From contig OZ252213.1 in NCBI GenBank assembly GCA_965249045.1, positions 1,178,001-1,242,000 of the forward strand: a stretch of DNA of 64,000 bases, read 5' to 3'. The notes under the pieces were generated by a model, which was not told where the DNA came from, searched no databases, and was given only the letters and a program-made list of their open reading frames with translations. The stretch's first letter is position 1, and each line of letters starts with the position of its first letter. The position numbers and the translations under genes are program-made. Shown here piece by piece: positions 7,165-15,569 of this stretch. Origin of the DNA: Nemesobacter sp965249045. GTDB taxonomy: Bacteria > Desulfobacterota_D > UBA1144 > Nemesobacterales > Nemesobacteraceae.

Positions 7165-8037
7165 CTATTCTATATTCTGAATCTGCTCCCGTATCTTTTC
7201 CAGCTCAAGACGTATGTTTATGGTAAGATGCGAGATTCCCGCGTCCTTGCATTTTGCCGATATTGTTCCCGCTTCCCTGTTCATTTCCTGCACCAGAAAA
7301 TCAAGCTCTTTCCCCACCGGCCCCTTTTTCCTGGCGGTTTTCCTGAACTTTGAGATATGAGCCTCTATCCTTACGATTTCTTCGTCAATTTCGCTTTTTT
7401 CCGTTACTATGGCCGCAGCTTCCTGAGAGATAAGAGGGTCGCTTTTGTGTCTTGAGGAAAAGATTTTCTCAACCTTCTCCTTTGTTTTCTTCTCGGATTT
7501 CTTTATGAATTCCTTTCGTCTTTTCTTTACGCTGTCAACCGTTTTTTTTATGATTTCGAGACGCCCGAGTATCGCTTTTTCAAGTTTCCGTCCCTCGATT
7601 TCCCGGCTCCCGTTGAATTTTTCCAGGGCTTTTACGACCGCTTCTTTGATCCTGGTTTCCGTCTCCCTTGAGACCTCGGGTCCGACGTGGCTTTCAAAGG
7701 AGTTCTCCATCATGAGCAGGTGCTCGATTCCTATCTCCGTTTTAAGCCCCAGGGCGGAATTGATTCTTTTAAGGGAGCTGTGATTCTCCCGAAGCACCTT
7801 TTCGGACAGACGCTGTCTTTCCCTTCGGGTTGTCTGCACGGAAAGCCTCAGCCTGAGCTTTCCTCTCTGAGTTGAGCTTTTCAGTTTCTCCTCAATGGCG
7901 TTTTCCATCTGGAGAAACGATTCGGGAACGCTGGCCTTTACATCAAGGAACCTGTGGTTCTCCGACCGTATATCCACCAGGATCTTTCCGACTTCAGTGT
8001 TTACGGATGATTCCGCGAAACCAGTCATGCTTTTCAT
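7165..8037 (-). CDS. yicC: YicC/YloC-family endoribonuclease-like protein
   Basis: A 290-residue protein of the usual YicC length. The N-terminal MKSMTGFAESS signature, the internal RSENHRFLDVKASVPES segment, and the C-terminal KGPVGKELDFLVQEMNRE, with the DUF1732-type ending, are all present. YicC proteins act in the cytoplasm and have been linked to RNA turnover and stationary-phase survival. The gene is transcribed away from the lipoprotein-dapB block and is not obviously in an operon; in many bacteria it precedes gmk, but here the downstream side meets the accessory patch and gmk is not visible. Highly charged helices fill the middle third. Confidence 0.94.
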   Translation of the reverse strand: MKSMTGFAESSVNTEVGKILVDIRSENHRFLDVKASVPESFLQMENAIEEKLKSSTQRGKLRLRLSVQTTRRERQRLSEKVLRENHSSLKRINSALGLKTEIGIEHLLMMENSFESHVGPEVSRETETRIKEAVVKALEKFNGSREIEGRKLEKAILGRLEIIKKTVDSVKKRRKEFIKKSEKKTKEKVEKIFSSRHKSDPLISQEAAAIVTEKSEIDEEIVRIEAHISKFRKTARKKGPVGKELDFLVQEMNREAGTISAKCKDAGISHLTINIRLELEKIREQIQNIE

Positions 8038-8233
8038 AATGTGTTTCTGTCCTTAATTCTGTATCCGTTTTCCTTTTTTTTCTAGAGCAGAATACCCGCA
8101 ACGGGTTCTAATTCATAACCACCGCCTGGCGGAGAAAAAAAACCGTTGTATATTCTCCTAACTTGCCTGTACTACTTTTCTCATTTAACTTCTTAGGTTA
8201 TTCAAAGGATCTTCAGTTTCCGCTACGTTATCC

Positions 8234-8713
8234 ATGAGAAAAACTTACCTTTTCGTTCTGCCGCTGCTGTTTCTTTTTCTTTCCTGCGCTATTCCGGTGC
8301 GAGGGTCAGGAGAAAGGAGGCCGCACCCGAAGGTTTCCGCTACCAGCGTTGTCAACTCTTTTCTTGAGGCGCTTAAGGAACAGGACTTTGAATCCGCTTA
8401 CGATAAAATCCATATATTCAGTTCAGACCGCGAAGGTTACATAAGCAGGCTTAAGTTTCTTTACGAGAGCTACGACCTCAGGATAGTTGACTACAAGGTC
8501 TTGGCAACCCAGCTCTTTAGGGATACCGCCATAGTGGTTGCGGAAGTGGAGGTTGACTACAGCAATCCGGGAGAAAGTGAGCGTCTGAGGGCCAAATACA
8601 GAAACCGCTACGATCTCGCCATCCCCAAAAAAGAGTGGAAAATAGTAAGGGACGAATGCATTGAGAACTGCAGTTACGGACCTGAGGGTGAAAGCGGAGG
8701 CGGAGGAGGTTAG
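8234..8713 (+). CDS. Lipoprotein with a nuclear-transport-factor-2-like domain (DUF4878 type)
   Basis: A lipoprotein signal is clear: MRK, a leucine/phenylalanine-rich core, then LSCA with the cysteine at residue 18. The mature part (residues ~35-140) has the helix-then-sheet pattern of DUF4878-like lipoproteins: SVVNSFLEALKEQDFESAYD, a central helix, then strands IVDYKVLATQLFRDTAIVVAEVEVDY and a tryptophan strand KKEWKIVRDE. It should sit in a membrane facing the periplasm; its ligand is unknown. It ends in a run of glycines whose codons (GGAGGCGGAGGAGG) also form the ribosome site of dapB, which starts two bases after this stop. The two genes are therefore probably translated in tandem. Confidence 0.82.
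   Translation: MRKTYLFVLPLLFLFLSCAIPVRGSGERRPHPKVSATSVVNSFLEALKEQDFESAYDKIHIFSSDREGYISRLKFLYESYDLRIVDYKVLATQLFRDTAIVVAEVEVDYSNPGESERLRAKYRNRYDLAIPKKEWKIVRDECIENCSYGPEGESGGGGG
8702..8710 (+). promoter_or_regulatory. Ribosome binding site of dapB inside the lipoprotein's last codons
   Basis: GGAGGAGGT immediately upstream of GTG 8715 fixes the dapB start. The same bases encode the C-terminal glycines of the preceding lipoprotein, so the site is doubly constrained. Confidence 0.75.
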
Positions 8714-8714
8714 G

Positions 8715-9515
8715 GTGATAAAAGTTGCGGTAGTCGGGGTGTGCGGGCGCATGGGAATGAGCATAGCTTCACTTGCGGGCGCAGATGAGGATATTGAGCT
8801 CGTGGGCGCTACGGAGGTGCCGGGACACGTTTCGATCGGTCGCGATCTGGGGGATTTCATCGAGGGCGCGGGACCGGGAGTAAGCGTGAGTGACAGCATT
8901 GAGGTAGCCGCGCGGGCTGCGGAAGTGATAATTGACTTCACAGTTCCCGAGGCGACCCTTGCCCACGCCGAATATTCGGTTCGGAACGAAAAGTCTATGG
9001 TTATTGGAACGACGGGCTTTACGTCTGAGCAAAGGGAAAAACTGCTGCGGCTGCTTGATCGGATACCCTGCGTTTTTTCTCCCAACATGAGCGTGGGTGT
9101 CAATGTTCTTTTCGAGATATCAAGACAGGTGGCGTCTCATCTGGGAGAGAGCTACGACGCCGAGATTTTCGAGACTCATCACAGAGGAAAAGCCGATTCT
9201 CCGAGCGGAACGGCCATCGCGCTTGCCGAAGCGGTCGCCGCGGGCCTGGGGTCAGAACTTAAGGACGTGGCGAGGTATGAAAGACACGGGCGCATAGGGG
9301 CGAGAAAAAAAGGGGAAATAGGTGTTCAGACGCTTCGGGGAGGAGACGTGGTCGGAGATCACACAGTCATGTTCCTCGGCGACGGAGAAAGAGTGGAGCT
9401 TACCCACAAGGCGACCAGCAGGGAGAATTTTTCCTCGGGTGCGCTTCGCGCGGCGAAATGGATTCCGGGAAGACCCCCGGGAGTCTACGCGATGCGGGAC
9501 GTGCTTGGATTCTGA
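8715..9515 (+). CDS. dapB: 4-hydroxy-tetrahydrodipicolinate reductase
   Basis: DapB reduces 4-hydroxy-tetrahydrodipicolinate with NAD(P)H in the lysine/diaminopimelate pathway, which feeds peptidoglycan synthesis. GTG 8715 gives VIKVAVVGVCGRMGMSI, the family's N-terminal nucleotide-binding motif at residue 1, and follows a strong ribosome site; an upstream in-frame ATG (8661) would lie inside the lipoprotein. IDFTVPEATLAHAEY, GTTGFTSEQ, SPNMSVGVN and the catalytic HHRGKADSPSGTA are present in order. The length of 266 residues is normal. It is followed after 19 bases by tgt on the same strand. No other dap gene lies in the window. Confidence 0.96.
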   Translation: MIKVAVVGVCGRMGMSIASLAGADEDIELVGATEVPGHVSIGRDLGDFIEGAGPGVSVSDSIEVAARAAEVIIDFTVPEATLAHAEYSVRNEKSMVIGTTGFTSEQREKLLRLLDRIPCVFSPNMSVGVNVLFEISRQVASHLGESYDAEIFETHHRGKADSPSGTAIALAEAVAAGLGSELKDVARYERHGRIGARKKGEIGVQTLRGGDVVGDHTVMFLGDGERVELTHKATSRENFSSGALRAAKWIPGRPPGVYAMRDVLGF

Positions 9516-9534
9516 TCCCGCAGCATTTATCCAT

Positions 9535-10641
9535 ATGTACCAGTTCAGAATTATCGAAAAGGAAAAGGGCGGTTCCGCCAGGCTGGGGGAAATCCGCACT
9601 TCCCGCGAAACGGTTGCGACTCCGGCCTTCATGCCTGTAGCGACCCAGGGTGCGGGCAAGGCCATCTCGCCCCTTGATCTGCGTCGCCTAGGTTTTCAGA
9701 TTCTCATCGCAAACGCCTACCATCTCTACTTAAGGCCCGGCACGGACATAGTAAGTTCCCTCGGCGGACTTCGCGAATACATGTCGTGGGACGGTGCGAT
9801 TGTTACCGACAGTGGCGGTTTTCAGGTTCTAAGCCTTGCGAAAAGCAGAAAGATCACGGACGATGGAGTCTCTTTCCGCTCCCACATAGACGGAAGCGAA
9901 CATTTTTTCTCGCCCCAGACCTCAATAGCCGTTCAGGAAAGCCTTGGTTCAGACGTGATGATGTGTTTTGATGAATGTCCGGCCCATGATTCTCCATACG
10001 AGTACATGGAGAAGTCGGTCTCTCTCACGACGCGCTGGGCTAGGCTTTGCAAGGAGGCGAGACGGGAGAGCTCCGGGGCCCTTTTCGGTATCGTGCAGGG
10101 AGGGGCGTACGAGGATCTTCGGACGCGCTCGGCGGAAGAACTTGTGGATATAGGTTTTGACGGTTACTCGATAGGAGGGCTCGGAGTCGGTGAGTCGGGC
10201 GAGGAGACTTTTGAGATTACGGATCTTTGTACGGGGCTTCTTCCGGAGGATAGGCTTAGATACCTTATGGGTATCGGAACCCCAAGCGACATAGTGAGGG
10301 GGGTGGCGCTCGGAGTTGATCTTTTCGACTGCGTCATCCCGACCCGCAACGCCCGGAACGGAACTCTCTTTACAAGCCGGGGAAAAGTGGTTATAAAAAA
10401 CTCCCGTTACGCGTACGATCGCTCTGCACTTGATGAAGATTGCGGCTGTTACACGTGCGGAAATTTCTCAAAGTCGTACCTGAGGCATATATTCATGGCC
10501 GGGGAGATTCTCTCTCTTCAGCTTTTGACCCTTCATAACCTCTATTATTACTCCGAACTGATGAGAAAAATAAGAGAATCGATAAAAACCGGTACCTTCA
10601 AGCAATTCCGCTCGGAGCTAAGCGATGCGGAGGAGGAATAA
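9535..10641 (+). CDS. tgt: tRNA-guanine transglycosylase
   Basis: Tgt exchanges guanine 34 of GUN anticodons for preQ1 on the way to queuosine. The true start is ATG 9535 (MYQFRIIEKEKGGSARLGE); the frame is open upstream but overlaps dapB. The 368 residues contain the nucleophile region TDSGGFQVLSLAKSRK, the substrate loop QGGAYEDLR, YSIGGLGVGE, the catalytic DLFDCVIPTRNARNG, and the zinc ligands CGCYTCG plus a later histidine in LTLHN. The gene leads directly into yajC (3 bases), secD and secF, the cluster seen in many proteobacteria. The other queuosine genes are not in the window. Confidence 0.97.
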   Translation: MYQFRIIEKEKGGSARLGEIRTSRETVATPAFMPVATQGAGKAISPLDLRRLGFQILIANAYHLYLRPGTDIVSSLGGLREYMSWDGAIVTDSGGFQVLSLAKSRKITDDGVSFRSHIDGSEHFFSPQTSIAVQESLGSDVMMCFDECPAHDSPYEYMEKSVSLTTRWARLCKEARRESSGALFGIVQGGAYEDLRTRSAEELVDIGFDGYSIGGLGVGESGEETFEITDLCTGLLPEDRLRYLMGIGTPSDIVRGVALGVDLFDCVIPTRNARNGTLFTSRGKVVIKNSRYAYDRSALDEDCGCYTCGNFSKSYLRHIFMAGEILSLQLLTLHNLYYYSELMRKIRESIKTGTFKQFRSELSDAEEE

Positions 10642-10644
10642 AAA

Positions 10645-11016
10645 TTGAAAAAACTTGCTTTTATATCCACTGCGGCCCTTTTTGTTTCATCGTGCATGCC
10701 TCCCGGGGCCGGCCAGGGAGGAGGAACGACGTTTTCAGCCATACTTCCGTTCGTTCTCATATTCGGCCTTTTTTACTTCTTTATCATAAGACCCCAGCAG
10801 AAGCAGGGCCGTGAGCGGAAAAAGATGCTCGCCGAGGTAAAAAGAGGCGACAGCATTGTTACCACCGGGGGCATATACGGGAGGGTGATAAACGTTGATG
10901 GTGATGAACTCACGGTTGAAATAGCGAAAGGCATTAACATAAGAATGGCCCGCTCCGGGGTCTCGGAGAAGACTGATTCTGCGACAGCTGACGGCAAATC
11001 CAAAAGGGGCGGCTGA
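10645..11016 (+). CDS. yajC: Preprotein translocase accessory subunit YajC
   Basis: YajC is a small single-span inner-membrane protein that associates with SecDF. TTG 10645 lies behind GGAGGAATAAAAA. The protein has the family's transmembrane segment (AILPFVLIFGLFYFFIIRPQ) followed by QKQGRERKKMLAEVKRGDSIVTTGGIYG, the YajC hallmark. Unusually, the N-terminus also carries a lipoprotein-like leader (MKKLAFISTAALFVSSC, cysteine at 17), so the mature form may be lipid-anchored or have two membrane contacts. At 123 residues it is slightly longer than typical for this reason. It sits between tgt and secD with almost no gap and is surely co-transcribed. Confidence 0.95.
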   Translation: MKKLAFISTAALFVSSCMPPGAGQGGGTTFSAILPFVLIFGLFYFFIIRPQQKQGRERKKMLAEVKRGDSIVTTGGIYGRVINVDGDELTVEIAKGINIRMARSGVSEKTDSATADGKSKRGG

Positions 11017-11019
11017 TTA

Positions 11020-12621
11020 ATGAAAGGCGTGTCCCGTCTGTGGATTATCGTTATCGCGCTTTGTTCTTTCCTCTCCGTAATACTTCTTACGCCGACCTTT
11101 ATGGGTGACAATCTTCCCTCGTGGTGGGGAAAGGCGTTCTCAAGCAAGGGGATGAGTCTCGGGCTTGATCTTGAGGGCGGAATATTCCTTCTTCTGGGAG
11201 TTGAGACGGAAAAGGGCGTTAACCAGGAAATGCTTATCGTGGAGGAAGCCCTTGTCTCGAAGTTCGCGGAAAACAGGATTCTGGTGAAAAGCTCGTCCGT
11301 TTCTGACGGAACCCTCACGGTAGGTCTTTTCCCCGGCGCGGATATCGACAGGGCGCTTGAGATTGCGCGCGACGATTTTGAACAGGTGGCGAATATAGGT
11401 TCTGACGGCTTTCTGGTCACACTCTCGATAAAACCTTCTTACGTGGCCGAGCTTGAGCAAAACTCAATAGAACGGGTCCGCCACATAATAGAGAACCGCG
11501 TTAAGGATTTCGGTCTCGTTGAACCAAGCATACAGAAGTCCGGTGACAACAGGATTCTGGTGCAGGTGCCGGGCGCTTCCAAAAAAGACAGACAGAGAAT
11601 AGTAAACCTGATCAAAAAGACGGCCGTTTTGGAGTTCAAGATCGTAAAAGCCGTCGGGGCGTCACGGGAAAATCTCCTCGCGGCGACTGAAGCGGAAACC
11701 GAGAAGCAGGTTGCGGAGAAGGGGATGTCAATCCACGCTGGAGATACCGGAAACGAAAACGAAAAGTTCTTTCTCACCGAGAGGCTTGCGAGCGTGACCG
11801 GGGAATATATCTCCGATGCGCGGATAACGTTTGATAATTACGGAAATCCCGCGGTCGGATTCACCTTCAGGGGAGAAGGCGCGAGCAAGTTCGGGAAACT
11901 GACCGAGGAAAACGTCGGCAAGCGTCTGGCAATAGTTCTTGACGGCATTATAAAGTCCGCTCCCACTATCCAGGACAAGATAACTTACCAGGGCACCATA
12001 ACCGGGACTTTCACCCCCGAGGAGACAAAAGACCTCGCGCTTATACTGAGATCCGGCTCTCTTCCCGTTCCCGTAAGGGTGGAGCAGGAGAGAACCGTGG
12101 GTCCTTCCCTCGGCCAGGAGTCCATAGAAAAGGGGAGGTTCTCCATGATCGTTGGCGGGATACTCGTTTTGGTGTTCATGGTCTTTTTCTACAGGATCCA
12201 GGGCGTCATAGCGAACGTCGCCCTTGTGCTTAACATACTTTTCATAATGGGTTTTCTCTCCGCTTTCGGGGTGACGCTTACGCTTCCGGGTATAGCCGGG
12301 CTTGTTCTTACCCTCGGCATGGCGGTTGACGGAAACATCATCATATTCGAGAGGATAAAAGAGGAACTTGTCGCGGGGAAAACCGCCATGCACTCGATTG
12401 AAACGGGATACGCCAGGTCTCTCTGGACCATCCTTGACGCTAACGTGACGACGCTTCTTACGGCGCTTATACTTTTCTGGCTTGGCACAGGCCCGATAAA
12501 GGGTTTCGCGGCCACGCTTTCAATCGGAATAGTGTCGACCGTTTTCAGCAATCTCGTGGTGGTGAGAGTTTTTACTAATATGCTCTACAGGGACAAAAAA
12601 CTGACCGAAGTAAGTATCTGA
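11020..12621 (+). CDS. secD: Protein-export membrane protein SecD
   Basis: SecD with SecF uses the proton gradient to complete Sec-dependent export from the periplasmic side. The 533 residues comprise an N-terminal membrane segment (residues ~7-25), the GLDLEGGIFLLLGVE motif at ~46-60, a large periplasmic region, and a C-terminal five-helix bundle beginning near FSMIVGGILVLVFMVFF with the conserved GMAVDGNIIIFERIKEE. The length is shorter than E. coli SecD (615) but normal for many bacteria. ATG 11020 follows yajC by three bases, and secF starts 10 bases after its stop. Confidence 0.97.
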   Translation: MKGVSRLWIIVIALCSFLSVILLTPTFMGDNLPSWWGKAFSSKGMSLGLDLEGGIFLLLGVETEKGVNQEMLIVEEALVSKFAENRILVKSSSVSDGTLTVGLFPGADIDRALEIARDDFEQVANIGSDGFLVTLSIKPSYVAELEQNSIERVRHIIENRVKDFGLVEPSIQKSGDNRILVQVPGASKKDRQRIVNLIKKTAVLEFKIVKAVGASRENLLAATEAETEKQVAEKGMSIHAGDTGNENEKFFLTERLASVTGEYISDARITFDNYGNPAVGFTFRGEGASKFGKLTEENVGKRLAIVLDGIIKSAPTIQDKITYQGTITGTFTPEETKDLALILRSGSLPVPVRVEQERTVGPSLGQESIEKGRFSMIVGGILVLVFMVFFYRIQGVIANVALVLNILFIMGFLSAFGVTLTLPGIAGLVLTLGMAVDGNIIIFERIKEELVAGKTAMHSIETGYARSLWTILDANVTTLLTALILFWLGTGPIKGFAATLSIGIVSTVFSNLVVVRVFTNMLYRDKKLTEVSI

Positions 12622-12631
12622 GGGTGAGAGA

Positions 12632-13543
12632 GTGCGATTTATAGGAAAACTGAATTATGATTTTGTAGAGAAGATGGGGGGCGCGATGCGTATTTCCATC
12701 GCGCTTGTGGTTATCTCCCTCGCGTCTCTTCTGTATCACCAGGGACTTAACTGGGGAGTTGAGTTCACGGGCGGAACGGAAATACACATAAAGCTCGCGA
12801 AGAGCCTGGAGACCAGCGTGCTCAAGGAGGGGCTTGAAAATAGCGGCTTTCCCTCCGAATCGGTTCAGCGTTTCGGTCTTCCGAGCGATAACGAGCACCT
12901 GATACAGTTTGCTCCGGAACTTGCGACTTTTGACCAGATACAGGATTTTCAGAAAAGCCTTGAAGACCTTTTCGCGGAGTCAGAAGATTTCAAGGGAGCC
13001 TCCATTCAGAGAATAGACTACATAGGTCCCAGGGTAGGGAAGGAACTCATAACCAAGGCCATTCTCTCCATACTGCTTGCGTGCGTCGGCATACTGGCTT
13101 ATCTGGTCGTAAGGTTTGAATTCGGTTTTGCCGTGGGAGCGGTTATCGCGCTTCTTCACGACACCCTTATAACCGTGGGGGCCATATCGATTGCGGACAA
13201 GGAATTCACTCTTGCGATCGTTGCCGCGCTTCTGACCGTGATAGGTTATTCGGTTAACGACACCATAGTCATATTTGACAGGATAAGGGAAAATATGGGC
13301 AATTTTCCTGAAAAGAGCTTCAGAGAGCTTGTTAACGAAGGAATCAGCCAGACGCTCTCGCGTACGTTGCTCACTGCGATAACGGTGTTCATAGTGCTTC
13401 TCCCGCTGTTTTTCCTCGGTGGTTCGGTAATACACGATTTCGCGTTTACCCTTATGATAGGGGTCATCGTGGGAACCTATTCTTCAATTTTCGTGGCAAG
13501 CGCCTTCGTGGTTTACTGGAGAAAAAGAAAGGCGACCACATAG
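12632..13543 (+). CDS. secF: Protein-export membrane protein SecF
   Basis: The partner of SecD. GTG 12632 gives VRFIGKLNYDFVEKMGG, with one N-terminal membrane segment, the WGVEFTGGTEIHIKL motif, and a C-terminal helix bundle containing YSVNDTIVIFDRIRENM, the SecF version of the proton-relay helix. The 303 residues match the usual length. The start overlaps no upstream gene and is preceded by GAGAGA. It closes the tgt-yajC-secD-secF run; a 111-base gap then separates it from pheS. Confidence 0.97.
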   Translation: MRFIGKLNYDFVEKMGGAMRISIALVVISLASLLYHQGLNWGVEFTGGTEIHIKLAKSLETSVLKEGLENSGFPSESVQRFGLPSDNEHLIQFAPELATFDQIQDFQKSLEDLFAESEDFKGASIQRIDYIGPRVGKELITKAILSILLACVGILAYLVVRFEFGFAVGAVIALLHDTLITVGAISIADKEFTLAIVAALLTVIGYSVNDTIVIFDRIRENMGNFPEKSFRELVNEGISQTLSRTLLTAITVFIVLLPLFFLGGSVIHDFAFTLMIGVIVGTYSSIFVASAFVVYWRKRKATT

Positions 13544-13654
13544 GACCTGCTTTGGCGGATGCTCGATCGCAAGTGAGTTCTCCGCTTTGATAATCGGTCT
13601 CATAACGGTTAGATATTTTCCCGTCTTGCTTCTAAAAACGCACAATCCGGGCAT

Positions 13655-14677
13655 ATGATGGAAGAAACGCTGCAGCAAATCAGAAGCCGTATAGATCCTG
13701 ACCTTGACGCCGTCTCGACGGAGGTTGATCTTGTCAAGGTAAAGGCAAGCTACGTCGGAAAAAAAGGATCTCTTACGCAGCTTCTAAAATCCATGAAGGA
13801 TCTTCCCGTGGAGGAGCGCCGTCAGGCGGGCATTCTCATAAACGGAACCAAGAAGGAAATCGAGGAACTGATCGAGAAGAAATCCGACGAGATAAAGCGC
13901 AAAATCATGAACGAAAAGCTTCTTGAGGAAGCAACCGACTTCACTCTCCCCGGCCGCGGAATGCCGGTAGGGGCCAAGCATCCCATAACTCAGATGATGG
14001 AGCGTATCGTCTATGACTTCGAGAGGATGGGGTTCGAAGTCGTCGATGGTCCCGAGGTTGAGCTTGATTACTACAATTTCGAGGCGCTTAACATACCGAA
14101 AAACCACCCTGCAAGGGACATGCAGGACACTTTTTACATCACAGACGACATGGTGTTGAGAACCCACACTTCCCCTGTGCAGATACGGATTATGCAGACC
14201 CAGCAGCCTCCGGTGAAGATAATAGCTCCGGGAAAGGTTTACCGATGCGACAGCGATGTTTCCCACACTCCGATGTTCCACCAGATAGAGGGTCTGCTGG
14301 TCGATAAGAACATAACTTTCGGAAACCTAAAGTCCGTCATCATCCAGTTCGTCAGACTGACTTTCGGGGAGGATACGAACGTCAGGTTCCGCCCGAGCTT
14401 TTTTCCGTTCACCGAGCCTAGTGCCGAAGTGGACATAGAATGTCAGATATGTTCCGGCAACGGATGCAGGGTATGCAAGAATACCGGCTGGCTTGAAATA
14501 ATGGGATGCGGAATGGTCGATCCCGCGGTTTTCTCAAGCGTTAACTACAATACGGATATCTATTCGGGTTTTGCCTTCGGCATGGGGGTTGAGAGAATCG
14601 CCATGCTCAAGTACGGGATAAACGACATAAGGCTTTTCTTTGAGAACGACATAAGGTTTTTGAGGCAGTTCGTATAA
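13655..14677 (+). CDS. pheS: Phenylalanine--tRNA ligase alpha subunit
   Basis: PheS is the catalytic chain of the alpha2-beta2 enzyme that charges tRNA-Phe. The N-terminal coiled-coil arm (residues ~1-90) precedes the class II core: PITQMMERIVYDFERMGFEVVDGPEVE, the motif-2 region DTFYITDDMVLRTHTSPVQ, and motif 3 in GFAFGMGVERIAMLKYGIND. A cysteine-rich insert (CQICSGNGCRVC, residues ~267-278) could bind a metal, as in many PheS proteins. The 340-residue length is normal. Two ATGs (13655 and 13658) are possible starts. pheT, which nearly always follows, is not here; 174 bases later comes dcd. Confidence 0.97.
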   Translation: MMEETLQQIRSRIDPDLDAVSTEVDLVKVKASYVGKKGSLTQLLKSMKDLPVEERRQAGILINGTKKEIEELIEKKSDEIKRKIMNEKLLEEATDFTLPGRGMPVGAKHPITQMMERIVYDFERMGFEVVDGPEVELDYYNFEALNIPKNHPARDMQDTFYITDDMVLRTHTSPVQIRIMQTQQPPVKIIAPGKVYRCDSDVSHTPMFHQIEGLLVDKNITFGNLKSVIIQFVRLTFGEDTNVRFRPSFFPFTEPSAEVDIECQICSGNGCRVCKNTGWLEIMGCGMVDPAVFSSVNYNTDIYSGFAFGMGVERIAMLKYGINDIRLFFENDIRFLRQFV

Positions 14678-14803
14678 TTTTTTGAGGGGCTGCTGTCGGA
14701 CGGGGTACCGTTTCTTTATGGTCCGCTTCATTTTACTATATAAAAACCACCAAATTAGACAACATTTCCAAGTTTTAAAAATATCTTTTGTATGAGGACA
14801 ATA

Positions 14804-14828
14804 CGAATCAAATCTTAAGCAAGATTCG
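14804..14828 (+). other. Hairpin in the dcd leader
   Basis: CGAATC at 14804-14809 pairs with GATTCG at 14823-14828; an alternative inner pairing ATCTT/AAGAT uses the same region. It lies 24 bases before the dcd start, between pheS and dcd. No T-run follows, so it is not a standard terminator; it may be a leader structure or chance. Confidence 0.3.
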
Positions 14829-14851
14829 AGAAAACAGAAAGGAGAACACCG

Positions 14852-15409
14852 ATGGGAATCAAACCTGATCACTGGATAAGAAAAATGGCGCTGGAGCACA
14901 AGATGATAGACCCTTTCGTCGAGGGGCAGGTAACCAAGGGTGTGATATCATACGGTCTTTCCTCTTACGGCTACGATATAAGGGTAAGCGATGAGTTCAA
15001 GGTGTTTACCAACCTGCACAGCGCCGTTGTGGATCCGAAAAATTTCGACACCAAGTCTTTTGTGGAGATAAGGGATGATTACTGCATAATTCCGCCGAAC
15101 TCTTTCGCGCTCGCAAAAACAGTTGAGTATTTCAGGATACCCAGAAGCACCCTTACCGTGTGCGTCGGTAAATCCACTTACGCAAGGTGCGGAATAATCG
15201 TGAACGTAACCCCCTTTGAACCCGAGTGGGAGGGATACGTGACGCTTGAGATCTCAAACACAACCCCCATTCCCGCGAAGATATATTCAAACGAGGGAAT
15301 TGCACAGGTGCTCTTTTTCGAAGGGGATGAGGAATGCGATATTTCATACGCGGACAAGAAGGGAAAATACCAGAAACAGACCGGCATCACGCATCCGAAG
15401 ATTTCCTAG
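14852..15409 (+). CDS. dcd: dCTP deaminase
   Basis: Dcd removes the amino group of dCTP to give dUTP, the precursor for dTMP. ATG 14852 follows AGAAAGGAGAACACCG, a strong ribosome site. The 185 residues include SYGLSSYGYDIRVSDEF, the CVGKSTYARCGIIVN core and the catalytic-glutamate strand GYVTLEISNTTP, all typical of the trimeric bacterial enzyme. It could be the mono- or bifunctional (deaminase/dUTPase) type; I cannot separate these from sequence alone. The gene stands alone between pheS and gyrB, with 160 bases before gyrB. Confidence 0.95.
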   Translation: MGIKPDHWIRKMALEHKMIDPFVEGQVTKGVISYGLSSYGYDIRVSDEFKVFTNLHSAVVDPKNFDTKSFVEIRDDYCIIPPNSFALAKTVEYFRIPRSTLTVCVGKSTYARCGIIVNVTPFEPEWEGYVTLEISNTTPIPAKIYSNEGIAQVLFFEGDEECDISYADKKGKYQKQTGITHPKIS

Positions 15410-15569
15410 GCGTAAGGTTCCGGGAAGCAATATCGTCTGCGGGAGGCCACTTGACCAGATTATCTCTCAGGAAATTCTGATTTTTACGCAAACTGCCCGA
15501 TATTACGGACTTTTTTCTTTTCTTCAGGTATTATAATAAGCATACTATCTCTACCGGGAGGTACTTGTT

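Noticed and set aside
8094..8132. Two small stems (ACCCG/CGGGT and CCGCC/GGCGG) upstream of yicC as a terminator
   Set aside because: The A-run follows on the plus strand and no transcript ends there; no gene reads into it from the left on that strand.
8423..9103. 226-residue minus-strand open frame across the lipoprotein and dapB
   Set aside because: Covers two real genes, low-complexity serine/threonine-rich translation and no motif.
11728..12393. 221-residue minus-strand frame opposite secD
   Set aside because: Shadow of secD with repetitive charged residues and no domain.
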